The position numbers and the translations under genes were made by a program. Below the pieces are notes generated by a model. It searched no databases. It had not been told where the DNA came from and saw nothing but the letters and a program-made list of their open reading frames with translations. Shown one piece after another: positions 55,301 through 59,240 of a DNA stretch of 64,000 nt. Position 1 is the stretch's first letter; every line of letters begins with the position of its first letter. This DNA is from Callaeas wilsoni (Eukaryota; Chordata; Aves; Passeriformes; Callaeidae): the NCBI GenBank assembly GCA_013398955.1, contig VWPU01011415.1:62001-126000 (forward strand), read 5' to 3'.

Positions 55301-55489
55301 CAGTCCACGCCGGCCTCCGCGGACTCGCGGCCGGACACTGAGCTGAAAAAGCCGGATCACTTAAAAACTCAGTGGAGCAACGGCGAGAGGAGCAAAGAGC
55401 TGCTGGGCGCTGCCAAGAGCCCCCTGCGGAGGCAGGACTTGGTCCCCGTGACTGCTGCCACAGAGGAGGGCGCGGATGACCCAGTATAG
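7232..55489 (+). CDS. CACNA1H: CACNA1H, T-type voltage-gated calcium channel alpha-1H (Cav3.2), 3' two thirds of the gene
   Basis: Cav3.2 is a plasma-membrane, low-voltage-activated calcium channel of four six-segment domains, shaping excitability in neurons, heart and endocrine cells. The coding sequence joins 25 exons (26 with the candidate at 49959): 7232-7383, 8264-8449, 8999-9116, 10633-10788, 14207-14297, 16848-17056, 18720-19151, 19857-19957, 20315-20438, 20557-20625, 20735-20919, 22809-22935, 23234-23359, 23852-23941, 24644-24836, 33528-33679, 35427-35536, 36030-36163, 36877-36947, 43021-43099, 44930-45051, 45653-45979, [49959-50045], 50348-50531, 53540-53718, 54383-55489. Every intron is GT-AG and the phases agree to a single stop. 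The product is 1607 residues in the window (1636 with the candidate). Pore residues E/D/D in domains II-IV fit the T-type EEDD filter. The GADDPV terminus and the [11 protein letters not shown] block separate it from CACNA1G and CACNA1I, compared from memory of the human proteins. The 5' exons (domain I and IIS1) lie outside the window or in unassembled sequence. Confidence 0.96.
8264..8449 (+). CDS. CACNA1H: CACNA1H exon: IIS3, IIS4 voltage sensor and IIS5
   Basis: Reads (S)[15 protein letters not shown], the arginine/lysine-spaced IIS4 voltage sensor ([14 protein letters not shown]), the S4-S5 linker [15 protein letters not shown] and IIS5 ([17 protein letters not shown]). The acceptor is ccccgcag and the donor gtacgt; the exon ends two bases into a Ser codon. 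It is almost identical to the mammalian Cav3 family here. The 549-bp intron after it shows nothing recognisable. Confidence 0.96.
8999..9116 (+). CDS. CACNA1H: CACNA1H exon: end of IIS5, outer loop and pore helix II
   Basis: Reads (S)[18 protein letters not shown] then [21 protein letters not shown]. This is the turret and the first half of the domain II pore loop. The acceptor is ccctccag and the donor gtaagc, closing in phase 0 after Gln. The filter glutamate is the fifth residue of the next exon (ILTQE). The following 1.5-kb intron contains no recognised repeat or exon. Confidence 0.96.
10633..10788 (+). CDS. CACNA1H: CACNA1H exon: domain II selectivity filter and IIS6
   Basis: Exactly 52 codons, phase 0 at both ends. 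It opens [15 protein letters not shown], where the Glu of TQEDW is the domain II filter residue. IIS6 follows ([20 protein letters not shown], then [11 protein letters not shown]). The acceptor is ccctgcag and the donor gtgaga. The exon ends at the membrane-cytoplasm boundary, and the II-III linker starts with the next exon ([12 protein letters not shown]). Confidence 0.97.
10893..11376 (+). repeat. Minisatellite, about 74-bp unit, about 6.5 copies
   Basis: The start ggggtgcagat recurs at 10893, 10967, 11041 and 11115 with an exact 74-bp period, then at about 11183, 11258 and 11325 with 67-75 bp spacing. Units share tgaagctctt and caatctttgcagccctaaat. It lies in the intron after IIS6, about 100 bp beyond the donor. 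Confidence 0.95.
11834..12182 (+). repeat. Minisatellite, 87-90-bp unit, 4 copies
   Basis: The unit start ggtccctaacgttaaattct recurs at 11834, 11924, about 12011 and 12101. Units share aaggcagaaggaagtttt and cctggcaggttttc. Same intron as the 74-bp array but unrelated in sequence. Confidence 0.95.
12575..12680 (-). mobile_element. CR1 LINE 3' end fragment, minus strand
   Basis: Contains catggtttgggttgggaggg, gctttaaaaatcacctcgtt and cagggcaccttccactg, the reverse complement of the CR1 3' region. Confidence 0.75.
14207..14297 (+). CDS. CACNA1H: CACNA1H exon: proximal II-III linker, acidic segment
   Basis: Reads [20 protein letters not shown] then [10 protein letters not shown], a short acidic stretch directly after IIS6. 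[11 protein letters not shown] is shared with human Cav3.2 (from memory) and supports the paralogue call. The acceptor is tccgcag. The donor gtgggg is off-consensus but gives the correct phase 1 join, with the next exon completing GAG (Glu). Confidence 0.93.
15560..16075 (+). repeat. 14-bp minisatellite flanking an unresolved gap
   Basis: Left of the gap ccttccctgccgat repeats 3 to 4 times (about 15560-15614). Right of it related ccttccctgccc(a)t units recur (about 15983-16070). The 345 N between (15615-15959) were probably left because the repeat did not assemble. Confidence 0.85.
16535..16692 (+). mobile_element. CR1 LINE 3' end fragment
   Basis: Includes ttggagcaacctgatgtaga, ggaaggggtttggactgagg, gatgatcttcaaggtccctt and an attctataattccatgatt tail typical of CR1 3' ends. 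Confidence 0.8.
16848..17056 (+). CDS. CACNA1H: CACNA1H exon: II-III linker with [10 protein letters not shown] and RRGS motifs
   Basis: Reads (E)[18 protein letters not shown], then [20 protein letters not shown], then [16 protein letters not shown], ending DQKSL. The [13 protein letters not shown] and [10 protein letters not shown] blocks are diagnostic for Cav3.2. DSRRGS fits a basophilic (PKA/CaMKII-type) kinase consensus in a loop known in mammals as a regulatory phosphorylation region; use of this site is inferred. The acceptor is tgtgcag and the donor gtaggt, phase 0. Confidence 0.95.
17057..18719 (+). other. CACNA1H intron within the II-III linker
   Basis: A 1.66-kb intron. A short CR1-like piece (gtggaagggacccacaggga) lies near 17128-17185; a gaggaggaggaggaggag run lies at about 18104-18124. 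Nothing else was recognised. Confidence 0.7.
18720..19151 (+). CDS. CACNA1H: CACNA1H exon: large II-III linker exon, Ser/Arg-rich with acidic cluster
   Basis: A 144-codon, phase 0-0 exon. It starts [20 protein letters not shown] and continues [32 protein letters not shown] leads into DDSDDAKSS, an acidic serine cluster of casein-kinase-2 type. A second leucine-rich part ([19 protein letters not shown]) leads to HDCNGK and an acidic end ([11 protein letters not shown]). [11 protein letters not shown] and [16 protein letters not shown] are shared with mammalian Cav3.2. The local sequence is very GC-rich. The acceptor is ctcccag and the donor gtgagt. Confidence 0.94.
19152..19856 (+). other. CACNA1H intron, no feature recognised
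   Basis: A 705-bp intron without a recognisable repeat, exon or mobile element. Confidence 0.6.
19857..19957 (+). CDS. CACNA1H: CACNA1H exon: end of the II-III linker
   Basis: Reads [17 protein letters not shown] then [16 protein letters not shown] and two bases of Arg. [11 protein letters not shown] and [11 protein letters not shown] match the pre-IIIS1 segment of T-type channels. A second AG two bases inside would break the frame, so the acceptor at 19856 is chosen. The donor is gtaaga. The 357-bp intron that follows has an AT-rich (taat)-type run near 20153-20180 and nothing else. Confidence 0.94.
20315..20438 (+). CDS. CACNA1H: CACNA1H exon: IIIS1
   Basis: The first base completes the Arg codon. 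It then reads [20 protein letters not shown] and [20 protein letters not shown], the IIIS1 helix and the start of the S1-S2 loop. The acceptor is tctccag and the donor gtgaga, phase 0. The following intron is only 118 bp. Confidence 0.96.
20557..20625 (+). CDS. CACNA1H: CACNA1H exon: IIIS2
   Basis: A 23-codon exon, phase 0-0, covering most of IIIS2: [16 protein letters not shown] then VAEMMVK. The acceptor is tttccag and the donor gtaatt. The short introns on each side (118 and 109 bp) make domain III the most compact part of this gene. Confidence 0.96.
20735..20919 (+). CDS. CACNA1H: CACNA1H exon: IIIS3 and IIIS4 voltage sensor
   Basis: Reads [24 protein letters not shown]3 ([20 protein letters not shown]) and the IIIS4 sensor ([19 protein letters not shown]). 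The acceptor is gctgcag and the donor gtatgc; it ends two bases into Arg. The 1.9-kb intron that follows holds only a 29-bp tandem duplication (21264-21321) and unremarkable sequence. Confidence 0.96.
21264..21321 (+). repeat. 29-bp tandem duplication
   Basis: The unit tgaggatttgatgagctcca... occurs at 21264 and 21293, two near-identical copies, in the intron after IIIS4. Confidence 0.9.
22809..22935 (+). CDS. CACNA1H: CACNA1H exon: IIIS4-S5 linker and IIIS5
   Basis: The first base completes Arg. It then reads [36 protein letters not shown] and GILGVQ. The acceptor lies after a long T-rich tract (tttttttccag). The donor is gtagag, phase 0. Nearly invariant in T-type channels. Confidence 0.97.
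23234..23359 (+). CDS. CACNA1H: CACNA1H exon: domain III turret with N-glycosylation sequon
   Basis: A 42-codon phase 0-0 exon: [20 protein letters not shown] then [20 protein letters not shown] and GQ. The extracellular loop has two cysteines (YYC, ADC) and an N-I-T sequon. The matching position in mammalian Cav3.2 is also a sequon (from memory). The acceptor is aatgcag and the donor gtaaag. The intron that follows (492 bp) has a CR1-like tail fragment near 23500-23560. Confidence 0.96.
23852..23941 (+). CDS. CACNA1H: CACNA1H exon: domain III selectivity filter
   Basis: A 30-codon phase 0-0 exon: [20 protein letters not shown] then [10 protein letters not shown]. The Asp of SSKDGW is the domain III filter residue. 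High-voltage-activated channels have Glu here, so this Asp marks the T-type class. The acceptor is tttccag and the donor gtacct. The 702-bp intron that follows shows nothing recognisable. Confidence 0.97.
24644..24836 (+). CDS. CACNA1H: CACNA1H exon: IIIS6 and start of the III-IV linker
   Basis: Reads [40 protein letters not shown] and a charged helix [20 protein letters not shown] ending KKRR. It ends one base into the next codon at a strong gtaagg donor. The next exon completes AAA (Lys) to give KKRRKAQRRPYY, the form also found in human CACNA1I. Reading on past this donor in frame gives SKEMYLS; a weak in-frame donor lies exactly 21 bases later at 24858 (see findings). Full read-through meets a TAG at 24863. 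Confidence 0.96.
27346..27790 (+). repeat. Minisatellite, 56-bp unit, about 5 exact plus degenerate copies
   Basis: The start gggttaaacctcagctg recurs at 27347, 27403, 27459, 27515 and 27571 with an exact 56-bp period. Diverged copies follow at about 27674 and 27729. Units contain gtgatcctgggtaccgatcc and aaagctggatccagg. Confidence 0.96.
29196..29478 (+). mobile_element. CR1 LINE 3' end fragment
   Basis: About 280 bp of CR1 3' sequence: gggatcttgggaaggaatcc, ctggcacagattcccagaga, gctgcccctggatccttgga, cctgggacagtgggaggtgt, then ggtcccttccaacccaaccc and attccatgatga. It abuts the GC-rich array downstream. Confidence 0.9.
29691..30135 (+). repeat. GC-rich minisatellite, 89-bp unit, 5 copies
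   Basis: The phase marker gcc(t/g)gacccagcccctccg recurs at 29691, 29780, 29869, 29958 and 30047, an exact 89-bp period. Copies 1, 4 and 5 share one variant block (cacatcccggct) and copies 2 and 3 another (caccccccggcc). Because 89 is not a multiple of three and the unit is GC-rich, several frames stay open, giving long minus-strand open frames that look spurious. Confidence 0.97.
30230..30879 (+). repeat. Tandem array with 20-26-bp monomers and a 98-bp higher-order unit
   Basis: About 26 monomers, each containing agctttgggt (a HindIII-like core). The short variant gggtcatcct falls at 30494, 30592, 30690 and 30788, an exact 98-bp spacing. The higher-order unit is four monomers: gtgagcatcct, short gtcatcct, gtgagcatcct and ctacacatcct types (26+20+26+26). 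Flanking monomers at both ends are irregular, as expected for expansion from the middle. Confidence 0.97.
32748..33330 (-). mobile_element. Solo LTR, endogenous retrovirus family A (copy 2, expanded)
   Basis: Same family as 4849-5297. It begins TGTTGCC, ends GGCATCA, and is flanked by a 4-bp repeat GAAG (32744-32747 and 33331-33334). At 583 bp it is longer than copy 1 mainly because a 64-bp block (ccaaactcacttttggttcc... to tcctcgattcccagg) is present three times (about 32998-33190) instead of once. No internal coding region. Confidence 0.85.
33528..33679 (+). CDS. CACNA1H: CACNA1H exon: III-IV linker end and IVS1
   Basis: After the two bases that complete Lys it reads [20 protein letters not shown], then [20 protein letters not shown] and [10 protein letters not shown]. 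The [12 protein letters not shown] and [10 protein letters not shown] blocks are typical of Cav3.2. The acceptor is cctcgcag and the donor gtagga, phase 0. It lies about 200 bp downstream of a solo LTR that ends at 33330. Confidence 0.96.
33680..35426 (+). other. CACNA1H intron in domain IV
   Basis: A 1.75-kb intron with a (GT)11 microsatellite at about 34220-34241. No exon or mobile element recognised. Confidence 0.65.
34220..34241 (+). repeat. (GT)n microsatellite
   Basis: About eleven uninterrupted GT units. Confidence 0.9.
35427..35536 (+). CDS. CACNA1H: CACNA1H exon: IVS2
   Basis: Reads [20 protein letters not shown] then [16 protein letters not shown] and two bases of Arg. The acceptor is tttccag and the donor gtgaga. 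The 493-bp intron that follows shows nothing recognisable. Confidence 0.96.
36030..36163 (+). CDS. CACNA1H: CACNA1H exon: IVS3 and start of IVS4
   Basis: Completes Arg and reads [20 protein letters not shown] (IVS3), [13 protein letters not shown], then the first part of the IVS4 sensor [11 protein letters not shown] and one base of Val. The acceptor is cttgcag and the donor gtgggt. The 713-bp intron that follows holds a CR1 fragment on the minus strand (36478-36735). Confidence 0.96.
36478..36735 (-). mobile_element. CR1 LINE 3' end fragment, minus strand
   Basis: Opens with catagaattccaggatggtt, the reversed CR1 tail, followed by caacaccttccactgtccca, ggctgctccaagccctgtcc, agcctggccttggacactcc and cacagcttctctgggaatct. 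Confidence 0.9.
36877..36947 (+). CDS. CACNA1H: CACNA1H exon: end of IVS4 and S4-S5 linker
   Basis: Completes Val and reads [20 protein letters not shown] then LPQ, the end of the IVS4 sensor and the S4-S5 linker. The acceptor is tttcag and the donor gtaagc, phase 0. A 6.1-kb intron follows. Confidence 0.96.
36948..43020 (+). other. CACNA1H 6.1-kb intron between IVS4 and IVS5
   Basis: Contains the hexamer polypyrimidine run at 41301-41424 and AT-rich blocks near 38330-38460 and 41840-42090 that could be conserved noncoding sequence. No coding exon or mobile element was recognised, and the protein joins without loss across it. Confidence 0.7.
41301..41424 (+). repeat. (CCTTCT)n polypyrimidine microsatellite
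   Basis: About fifteen CCTTCT hexamers (41311-41402), preceded by ttttcc and followed by CCCCTT units. The whole run of about 120 bases is pyrimidine on the + strand. The matching open frames, encoding only Phe-Ser, Pro-Ser or Arg repeats, are not genes. Confidence 0.95.
43021..43099 (+). CDS. CACNA1H: CACNA1H exon: IVS5
   Basis: Reads [20 protein letters not shown] then ELFGKL and one base of Asp. The acceptor is gtgtag and the donor gtgagt. The exon is less GC-rich than its neighbours. Confidence 0.96.
43100..44929 (+). other. CACNA1H intron between IVS5 and pore IV
   Basis: A 1.8-kb intron with a minus-strand CR1 fragment at 44560-44775 and an AT-rich block at about 44290-44420. Otherwise nothing recognised. 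Confidence 0.65.
44560..44775 (-). mobile_element. CR1 LINE 3' end fragment, minus strand
   Basis: Begins near tgaaatcatggaatggtttg (reversed CR1 tail), then ttgccatgggcagggacacc, ttccatgatcccaggtggct and ccaagccccgtccaacctgg. Confidence 0.9.
44930..45051 (+). CDS. CACNA1H: CACNA1H exon: domain IV pore and selectivity filter
   Basis: Completes Asp and reads [20 protein letters not shown] then [20 protein letters not shown]. The Asp of STGDNW is the domain IV filter residue. The two turret cysteines (DCSEENPC) match mammalian Cav3.2. The acceptor is cccgcag and the donor gtgtgt. The 601-bp intron that follows has a minus-strand CR1 fragment (45336-45525). Confidence 0.97.
45336..45525 (-). 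mobile_element. CR1 LINE 3' end fragment, minus strand
   Basis: Begins catagaatcacaggatcatg, then ggtttgggttggaggggacc, gccatgggcagggacacctt and ccaggttgctccaggctccg. It lies about 130 bp before the IVS6 exon. Confidence 0.9.
45653..45979 (+). CDS. CACNA1H: CACNA1H exon: IVS6 and proximal C-terminal tail
   Basis: A 109-codon phase 0-0 exon. It opens [20 protein letters not shown], then IVS6 ([20 protein letters not shown], then [20 protein letters not shown]), a charged helix MDAEIELEM and a low-complexity Ala/Gly/Arg-rich end ([20 protein letters not shown]) closing KHQTL. Strong conservation stops after IELEM, as in the family. The acceptor is gctgcag and the donor gtgaga. Confidence 0.95.
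45980..49958 (+). other. CACNA1H intron before the candidate C-tail exon
   Basis: About 4 kb containing an AT-rich block (46650-46830) and the 985-bp LTR at 48152-49136. Nothing else was recognised. If the exon at 49959 is not real, this intron continues to 50347. Confidence 0.65.
48152..49136 (-). mobile_element. Solo LTR, class II (ERVK-like), with internal duplication
   Basis: On the + strand the unit starts TGTGGGAAG and ends CTTCCCCACA (inverted ends). It is flanked by a perfect 6-bp direct repeat CCTGGG (48146-48151 and 49137-49142). Six-base duplications fit betaretrovirus/ERVK-type integration. The minus strand carries AATAAA (reverse of gtttatttatga) in the R region. About 320 bp of it is tandemly duplicated (48158-48476 and 48487-48804, offset 329). 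No internal coding region. Confidence 0.85.
49959..50045 (+). CDS. CACNA1H: Candidate CACNA1H cassette exon in the C-terminal tail
   Basis: An 87-base open segment between a ttccag acceptor and a CAG|gtagga donor, phase 0 at both ends. It can be included or skipped without shifting the frame of the flanking exons. It would encode 29 residues, [20 protein letters not shown] then [10 protein letters not shown] recall no counterpart in human Cav3.2, where the tail is shorter here. The polypyrimidine tract upstream is weak. It sits 303 bp before a firm exon. It could be a genuine non-mammalian exon or a chance match to splice signals. Confidence 0.55.
50348..50531 (+). CDS. CACNA1H: CACNA1H exon: C-tail with [21 protein letters not shown] block
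   Basis: Reads [20 protein letters not shown], then [20 protein letters not shown] and [20 protein letters not shown] plus one base of Gly. [16 protein letters not shown] and EVEMETY match human Cav3.2 (from memory). LLTVRK.(x)[12 protein letters not shown] is shared with Cav3.1, so it is an ancient T-type tail motif, rich in possible phosphorylation sites. The acceptor is tctgcag and the donor gtacca. Confidence 0.93.
50583..50998 (+). mobile_element. CR1 LINE fragment with 3' end
   Basis: The longest CR1 piece in the window. Includes gagaggctgagggagctggg, agcctggagaaaagggggat, cagggcaggttcagattgga, tatcaggaaaaaatttcctc, then ccctggaactgttcaaaacg and a cacaattccatgatca tail. It begins about 50 bp after an exon donor. 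Confidence 0.9.
53074..53205 (+). repeat. 43-bp tandem triplicate
   Basis: The unit cccggtggggccgtgctgag... recurs at 53074, 53117 and 53160, with near-perfect identity. Confidence 0.95.
53258..53330 (-). mobile_element. CR1-like fragment, minus strand
   Basis: Contains tcctgagttagaagggaccc, acaaggatcagagtccaact and cctgaccaactcctgac, a string repeated across bird genomes in CR1 3' ends. Confidence 0.6.
53540..53718 (+). CDS. CACNA1H: CACNA1H exon: C-tail, Ser/Pro-rich
   Basis: Completes Gly and reads [76 protein letters not shown] corresponds to LSPRGTARSPSLSRLLCRQ in human Cav3.2 (from memory). The acceptor is ccctag and the donor gtgaga, phase 0. The 664-bp intron that follows has a CR1 3' end (54178-54318). 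Confidence 0.93.
54178..54318 (+). mobile_element. CR1 LINE 3' end fragment
   Basis: Includes gggctccccatccctgggag, gctcggagcaacctgggata, gtggaaggtgcccagggcag, ggtcccttccaacagcgtg and an attctgtg octamer. It ends about 65 bp before the terminal exon. Confidence 0.85.
54383..55489 (+). CDS. CACNA1H: CACNA1H terminal coding exon: distal C-tail and stop
   Basis: Phase 0; opens [17 protein letters not shown] and runs 368 codons to TAG at 55487-55489. It has a Pro/Ser-rich low-complexity part, then [97 protein letters not shown], and ends EGADDPV. These blocks align in order with the end of human Cav3.2. DPV at the very end fits a class III PDZ ligand (D-X-V). The local GC content is very high, which also opens long shadow frames on the minus strand. 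Confidence 0.96.
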   Translation, partial: EAVRTDSVDGQTSERKDSLQAEPGDTQPPAKQPQSTLAPSPLHSPLPASPPRSPPSSPHRPLGPLARKHTCGQHGIPSRPPSPAGSPSPEGCQGEPSDLADEEVRHINSSAKDWAEEHSEPGSRSTSPFTSPAPSPVPLKNCSTSSLSRKEKDLKKFYSTDTKGFLSKPSWADEQRRHSIEICPSGSAPDRGFQDPAEDKQRPPAHVQPEADYIHGARRKKKMSPPCISIDPPMEDDGGAAPRTKPSENTLLRRRTPSCEFPAYRESLELPESSQCRGEHLSIPNFAFEQLDGGSLSSLSELLDSGQSTPASADSRPDTELKKPDHLKTQWSNGERSKELLGAAKSPLRRQDLVPVTAATEEGADDPV

Positions 55490-55633
55490 CTGCTGGGCCG
55501 GGGGAGCGGGGGGGTCTCAAGGGCTTGTCACCCACGTGGGGGTTCCAAAGCGAGGGGACCGGGGCCGTCCCCGGGGCCTTCCCCTCCCTGCGGTCACTCG
55601 TGGGGAAGAGCTGTGGAAGTCTGCAAAAAAAAC

Positions 55634-55664
55634 CCACACACACACACAAACACACACACACACA
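55634..55664 (+). repeat. (AC)n microsatellite in the 3' UTR
   Basis: An AC dinucleotide run with one interruption, about 145 bp after the stop codon. Confidence 0.85.
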
Positions 55665-56652
55665 CGCGGGAAAAAAGTGACAAAGAAACCAAACGAACGG
55701 CTGGAGGAACCTGGGGATGGGGGGTTTTTTGGGGGGTGGGGAGCGGATTTGGCAAGAGGTTCTGGGGTTTCTTTTCTAAGGGAAGGTGGAGTTGATGCAG
55801 GGGTGGCTTCGTTCCTCCCACCCCGCTCCGTGGCCTCGATCACATTGATTCGGGTCCGAGGCGGTGGCGGTTGGGATCTGGGGGGATTCTCTTGGGCTTT
55901 TGTTGTTTTGTTGGGTTTGGGTTTTGTTGTTTTTTTTTTTTTTTTAAAAAGATGCTCAACTTTTCCCGAGGCACCTTTTCGAGCTGTCACGTTACGCCGG
56001 AGCGCCCGGGAGCTGGGAGCTGGACATTGTCTGTATATCAGCAGTTCTATAAATAGAAATTCTGTATTCGTGAGCTACAAAACGAGGAAACAAAAAAAAA
56101 GAAAAAAAACCTGGAAAAAAAGAAAATAGACCCACAAAAACTCTCTCTTCATAATGCACATATTTTTATAGAGAAACAGAGATGCTGTTTTTTGCATTAC
56201 ATGGGTGGTGTTTCCTTGGGTTTTCTGTGGAATTAATTATTCCAGCCATTCATTTTCCAAATGTTTCTCCTCTTTCCTCGCTTCCCTTCCTTCCCTTCCT
56301 TCCACCATCACCCCACCAGCTTCTTCTCACAGCTGATGCTTCTGACGTCTCGCTCATTTTTCTTTTGTACTTTAGAGGTTGTCCTAATTACAGACAAAAA
56401 AACCAAATCACTACTGAATTGTAGCCAGTGCAATAATAAGTTATTCATTCTTCTTGTCTGTCCAACTGTCCTGTTGCTTTTTTTCCCCCCCTTTTTTTTT
56501 TTTTAACTGAAATTCAGGTTAAACGTCGCAATAATCTGAACTAACGTGCACAAAGATGGTTTCCTGTGTTACAAAGAGAAAAAGCTAACGAAAAAAAGGA
56601 AAAAAAAAAAACCCTACATTTACAGAGAGGTTAAAAAAAAAAAAACTGAACA

Positions 56653-56658
56653 AATAAA
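56653..56658 (+). promoter_or_regulatory. Proximal polyadenylation signal candidate (AATAAA)
   Basis: The only canonical AATAAA on the + strand in the inferred 3' UTR. It sits in A-rich, AT-rich sequence without a clear downstream GT-rich element, so it may give a shorter 3' UTR form or be unused. Confidence 0.35.
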
Positions 56659-57222
56659 TAGTAAATTATTTAAGAAATGTATTTTGTTTACTGCAGTTCT
56701 AAGTAAATTATTGATACAGTGCGTGAAGGTGTAAAGAGCTGTCATAGGTGATGTTCTTTGTGAGCATTTAAGGTGATGATTTGTCCTCCTCGCGGCAGAA
56801 CAACTCCGACCCCTCGGGGCAGTTCCTGTCCTTCCCTCCCCATCCCTGCACCCACACCTGGACACGTTCCCTTCCCAAGGCCCTTCCAGAAGCCTCTAGA
56901 GGAATCCAGCTCACCTTTTAACACCACTTTGGGGTTTGTTTTTTTTTTGCAGCTTTTGGGGTTGATTTTCCTTTTTTTGGCCTCCGGTCCCTGCCCCTTC
57001 CCCACCCCTCCTGCAGGCCCTGTGTCCGTGGCACAGCTTGGCCATGGGAAGCGGGAGCAGGAAGGAGCCTGCGGCGGCAGCCCGGACATCCAGGGGGGAA
57101 TAATCCCATCCAGTCGTTTCCGTTTGGTTCCTTCCGTGCCACCTCATATTTATGCATTCACATTTATCTTCTGTTATCGATGCATCCATTACTCCGAAGG
57201 AAATGTATCTTGTTTCACATCT

Positions 57223-57228
57223 ATTAAA
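57223..57228 (+). promoter_or_regulatory. Distal polyadenylation signal candidate (ATTAAA)
   Basis: The common ATTAAA variant, followed within about 20 to 40 bases by a GT/T-rich stretch (gtggcctccctttgtg). The AT-rich sequence ends here and GC-rich intergenic sequence begins, which fits a gene end. Confidence 0.55.
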
Positions 57229-59134
57229 CTGTATAAACTGGAAGCGTGGCCTCCCTTTGTGCCGCAGCGGTGGGGTGGGAGCCGAGGTGTCCCTCCCGCT
57301 TCCCAGAGCTCGGCATTCCCTGAAACCGCTTTGCTCAACCTCTCAAAGCTGCAGCCCCCGGGCGTGAGCCATCCCCGCTGGAGTTTGAGGCTTCTCCCAC
57401 CTCCCACTGAGCTCGGAGAATCCCCTCGCCTCACCCAGGAGTCTCCATATGTTGATCCAGCTCCGTGCCGGCTGCTGCCGAGGAGCACCTGCGCCGCCGT
57501 AATTAAGAGTCATTTAGCATTATTGTAAATAATGATTCTGTCTCGGTGGGATAGCGAGGAATTCCAGAAAAGAGCCATAAAATCCATTAGTAACAGTGCT
57601 TTGGGGAGGGTGGCAAACTCCTTTTGCTGCAGTTTGAGGAAGGGAGGTGAATCCATCTGCTCCAGGCTGGATCCTGCCTGGAGGCGTGTTGAGATGCTCC
57701 CTCGGCAGAAGGGGACACTCAGGGTGTCATTTAGTGCTGGGATTATTTAGCTTTGCTGGAAAAGGCCTGAATTCCCTTCTGGCCCTGTGCCTGAATTCCC
57801 TTCGGGAGGAAAATCCTCTCGCCATGGGGTTGGTGGCCGATGGAGGTGACGGAGAGGCGGGTGTAGAACAATTTGGAAGAGTTGAGGCTGTGGCAGTGTC
57901 GGGAATGAGTTTGGATATCTGCTCCTGGTTCTGGCTCTGCTCAGCCTGCCACCCTTCCCAAAGCCCTTCCCAAACCCCCCAAAGCTCATTGGAACCCGAA
58001 ATACCGCACCCATGAGCCTGCAGGAACATCCTGGCAGCGAGGGGAGAATCACGCTCCGACGGAATTTTCCGAGAGCAGAGCGTGACCATGGATTGTTCCC
58101 TGATGCCTCTTTTGGGACACCCACCTGGGCGTGCAGGTGCAAAACCCCCACAGCTGCATCCCCAAACCTGGCCGTGGCCAGAGAAACTATTTAACATCAG
58201 CCAGTGTTAATTTTGTTGATTAAATCTCTGCAGCGTTAAGCAATTTCCCCCCGGGCCGTCTGCAAGCCTTGCTTAAGATCGGAAGTGAAAAGCACGGGGT
58301 AAATGCAAGCCATGATTATTTAATTGGATCGATTTCTATTTTGCATTTTTAATGGCCATTCAGTCCTGTCCATTTATCAGCCAGACTCTGCCCCAGCACT
58401 CTCCATTCCAGCAAACCCACAGCCTGCAGAGACAGGCGCTGTGTCCATCTGGGCTGGCCCAGAGCCACCTCAGCACCCTCCGAGGAGCAGGAATCAAACG
58501 GGGATTAAAAACCACCATGCTGGGGAAGGAAACCATCACAGGGGCTCTGCTTCAAGGGTAAATCTCAAATGGCATCGATCTGAAATTCTCTTTGTCATGC
58601 CGGGGAGGGAAAAAAAGCTTTCAAAAAATACCAACCACCAAATCTGACGCCATCCTGGGTGCAATTAGCCCCAACCTTAATCTGTCAGAGCTGTGAGATC
58701 ATACAGGTTGCATGAATGCTAATAAGCATTTGATATTTGTACAAGCTTTCTGGGGATGAATAATTCAATTGACTTCATCCATTAAATTTCCCCTATTAAG
58801 TTTTCAAGCCATGGCAGGGTTTTAATGGCTGGGGCCACCTCATCCTCCAGACGAGGGGGCTTAATTAGGAATTTTAGCACAGCCTGACAGAGCCGCAAGG
58901 GCTGAAATCTCTGTGGCTCTTCAGGTTTCGAGCAGCTCGTGTGTCTCTGCTGGAACCCCACTGAGCCCCTGGAATAACTCCAGCTCACACCAGGTGGGTG
59001 CTCCATCCTCTTCCAGCACTGTGGGGCTGCCGTAGGCTGGTTCAGCCCTTTCCATGGGGTCGGCCCCTCAGTGGAGGCTGGGAAGGTGCTGAGGGGCTGC
59101 TCAGGATGAGGGATGCACCCCCTGGATTTCGGCA

Positions 59135-59240
59135 CCACTCAATGATCCTGCAGGGCCCTTCCAGGATATTCTGTAATTCTCTATATTCCATGACTCTGTA
59201 ACTCCAGGATATTCTACAATTCCATGATTCCCTGGCATTC
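59135..59240 (+). mobile_element. CR1 3' tail with extended octamer-like repeats
   Basis: cactcaatgatcctgcaggg and cccttccaggatattctgta, then several attct/attcc units (ctatattccatgactctgta, attctacaattccatgattc). This fits the variable CR1 tail microsatellite. Confidence 0.7.

Larger units (their letters stand above)
55490..57245 (+). other. CACNA1H: CACNA1H 3' untranslated region
   Basis: About 1.75 kb after the TAG. It starts GC-rich, then has an AC repeat (55634-55664), T- and A-homopolymer stretches (around 55929-55945, 56090-56130, 56490-56505, 56600-56645) and AT-rich sequence typical of a long brain-type 3' UTR. The end is inferred from an ATTAAA at 57223-57228 followed by a GT-rich stretch. 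A transcript end has not been observed. Confidence 0.7.

Noticed and set aside
54401..55360. Minus-strand open frame of 319 codons
   Set aside because: Exact shadow of the CACNA1H terminal exon in very GC-rich sequence. The + strand frame matches known Cav3.2 blocks to the stop codon.
7232..55489. Assignment to CACNA1G or CACNA1I
   Set aside because: The C-terminus ([26 protein letters not shown]), the NRSDTDEDK and [10 protein letters not shown] linker blocks and [12 protein letters not shown] fit CACNA1H. CACNA1G and CACNA1I end differently, as I recall them.
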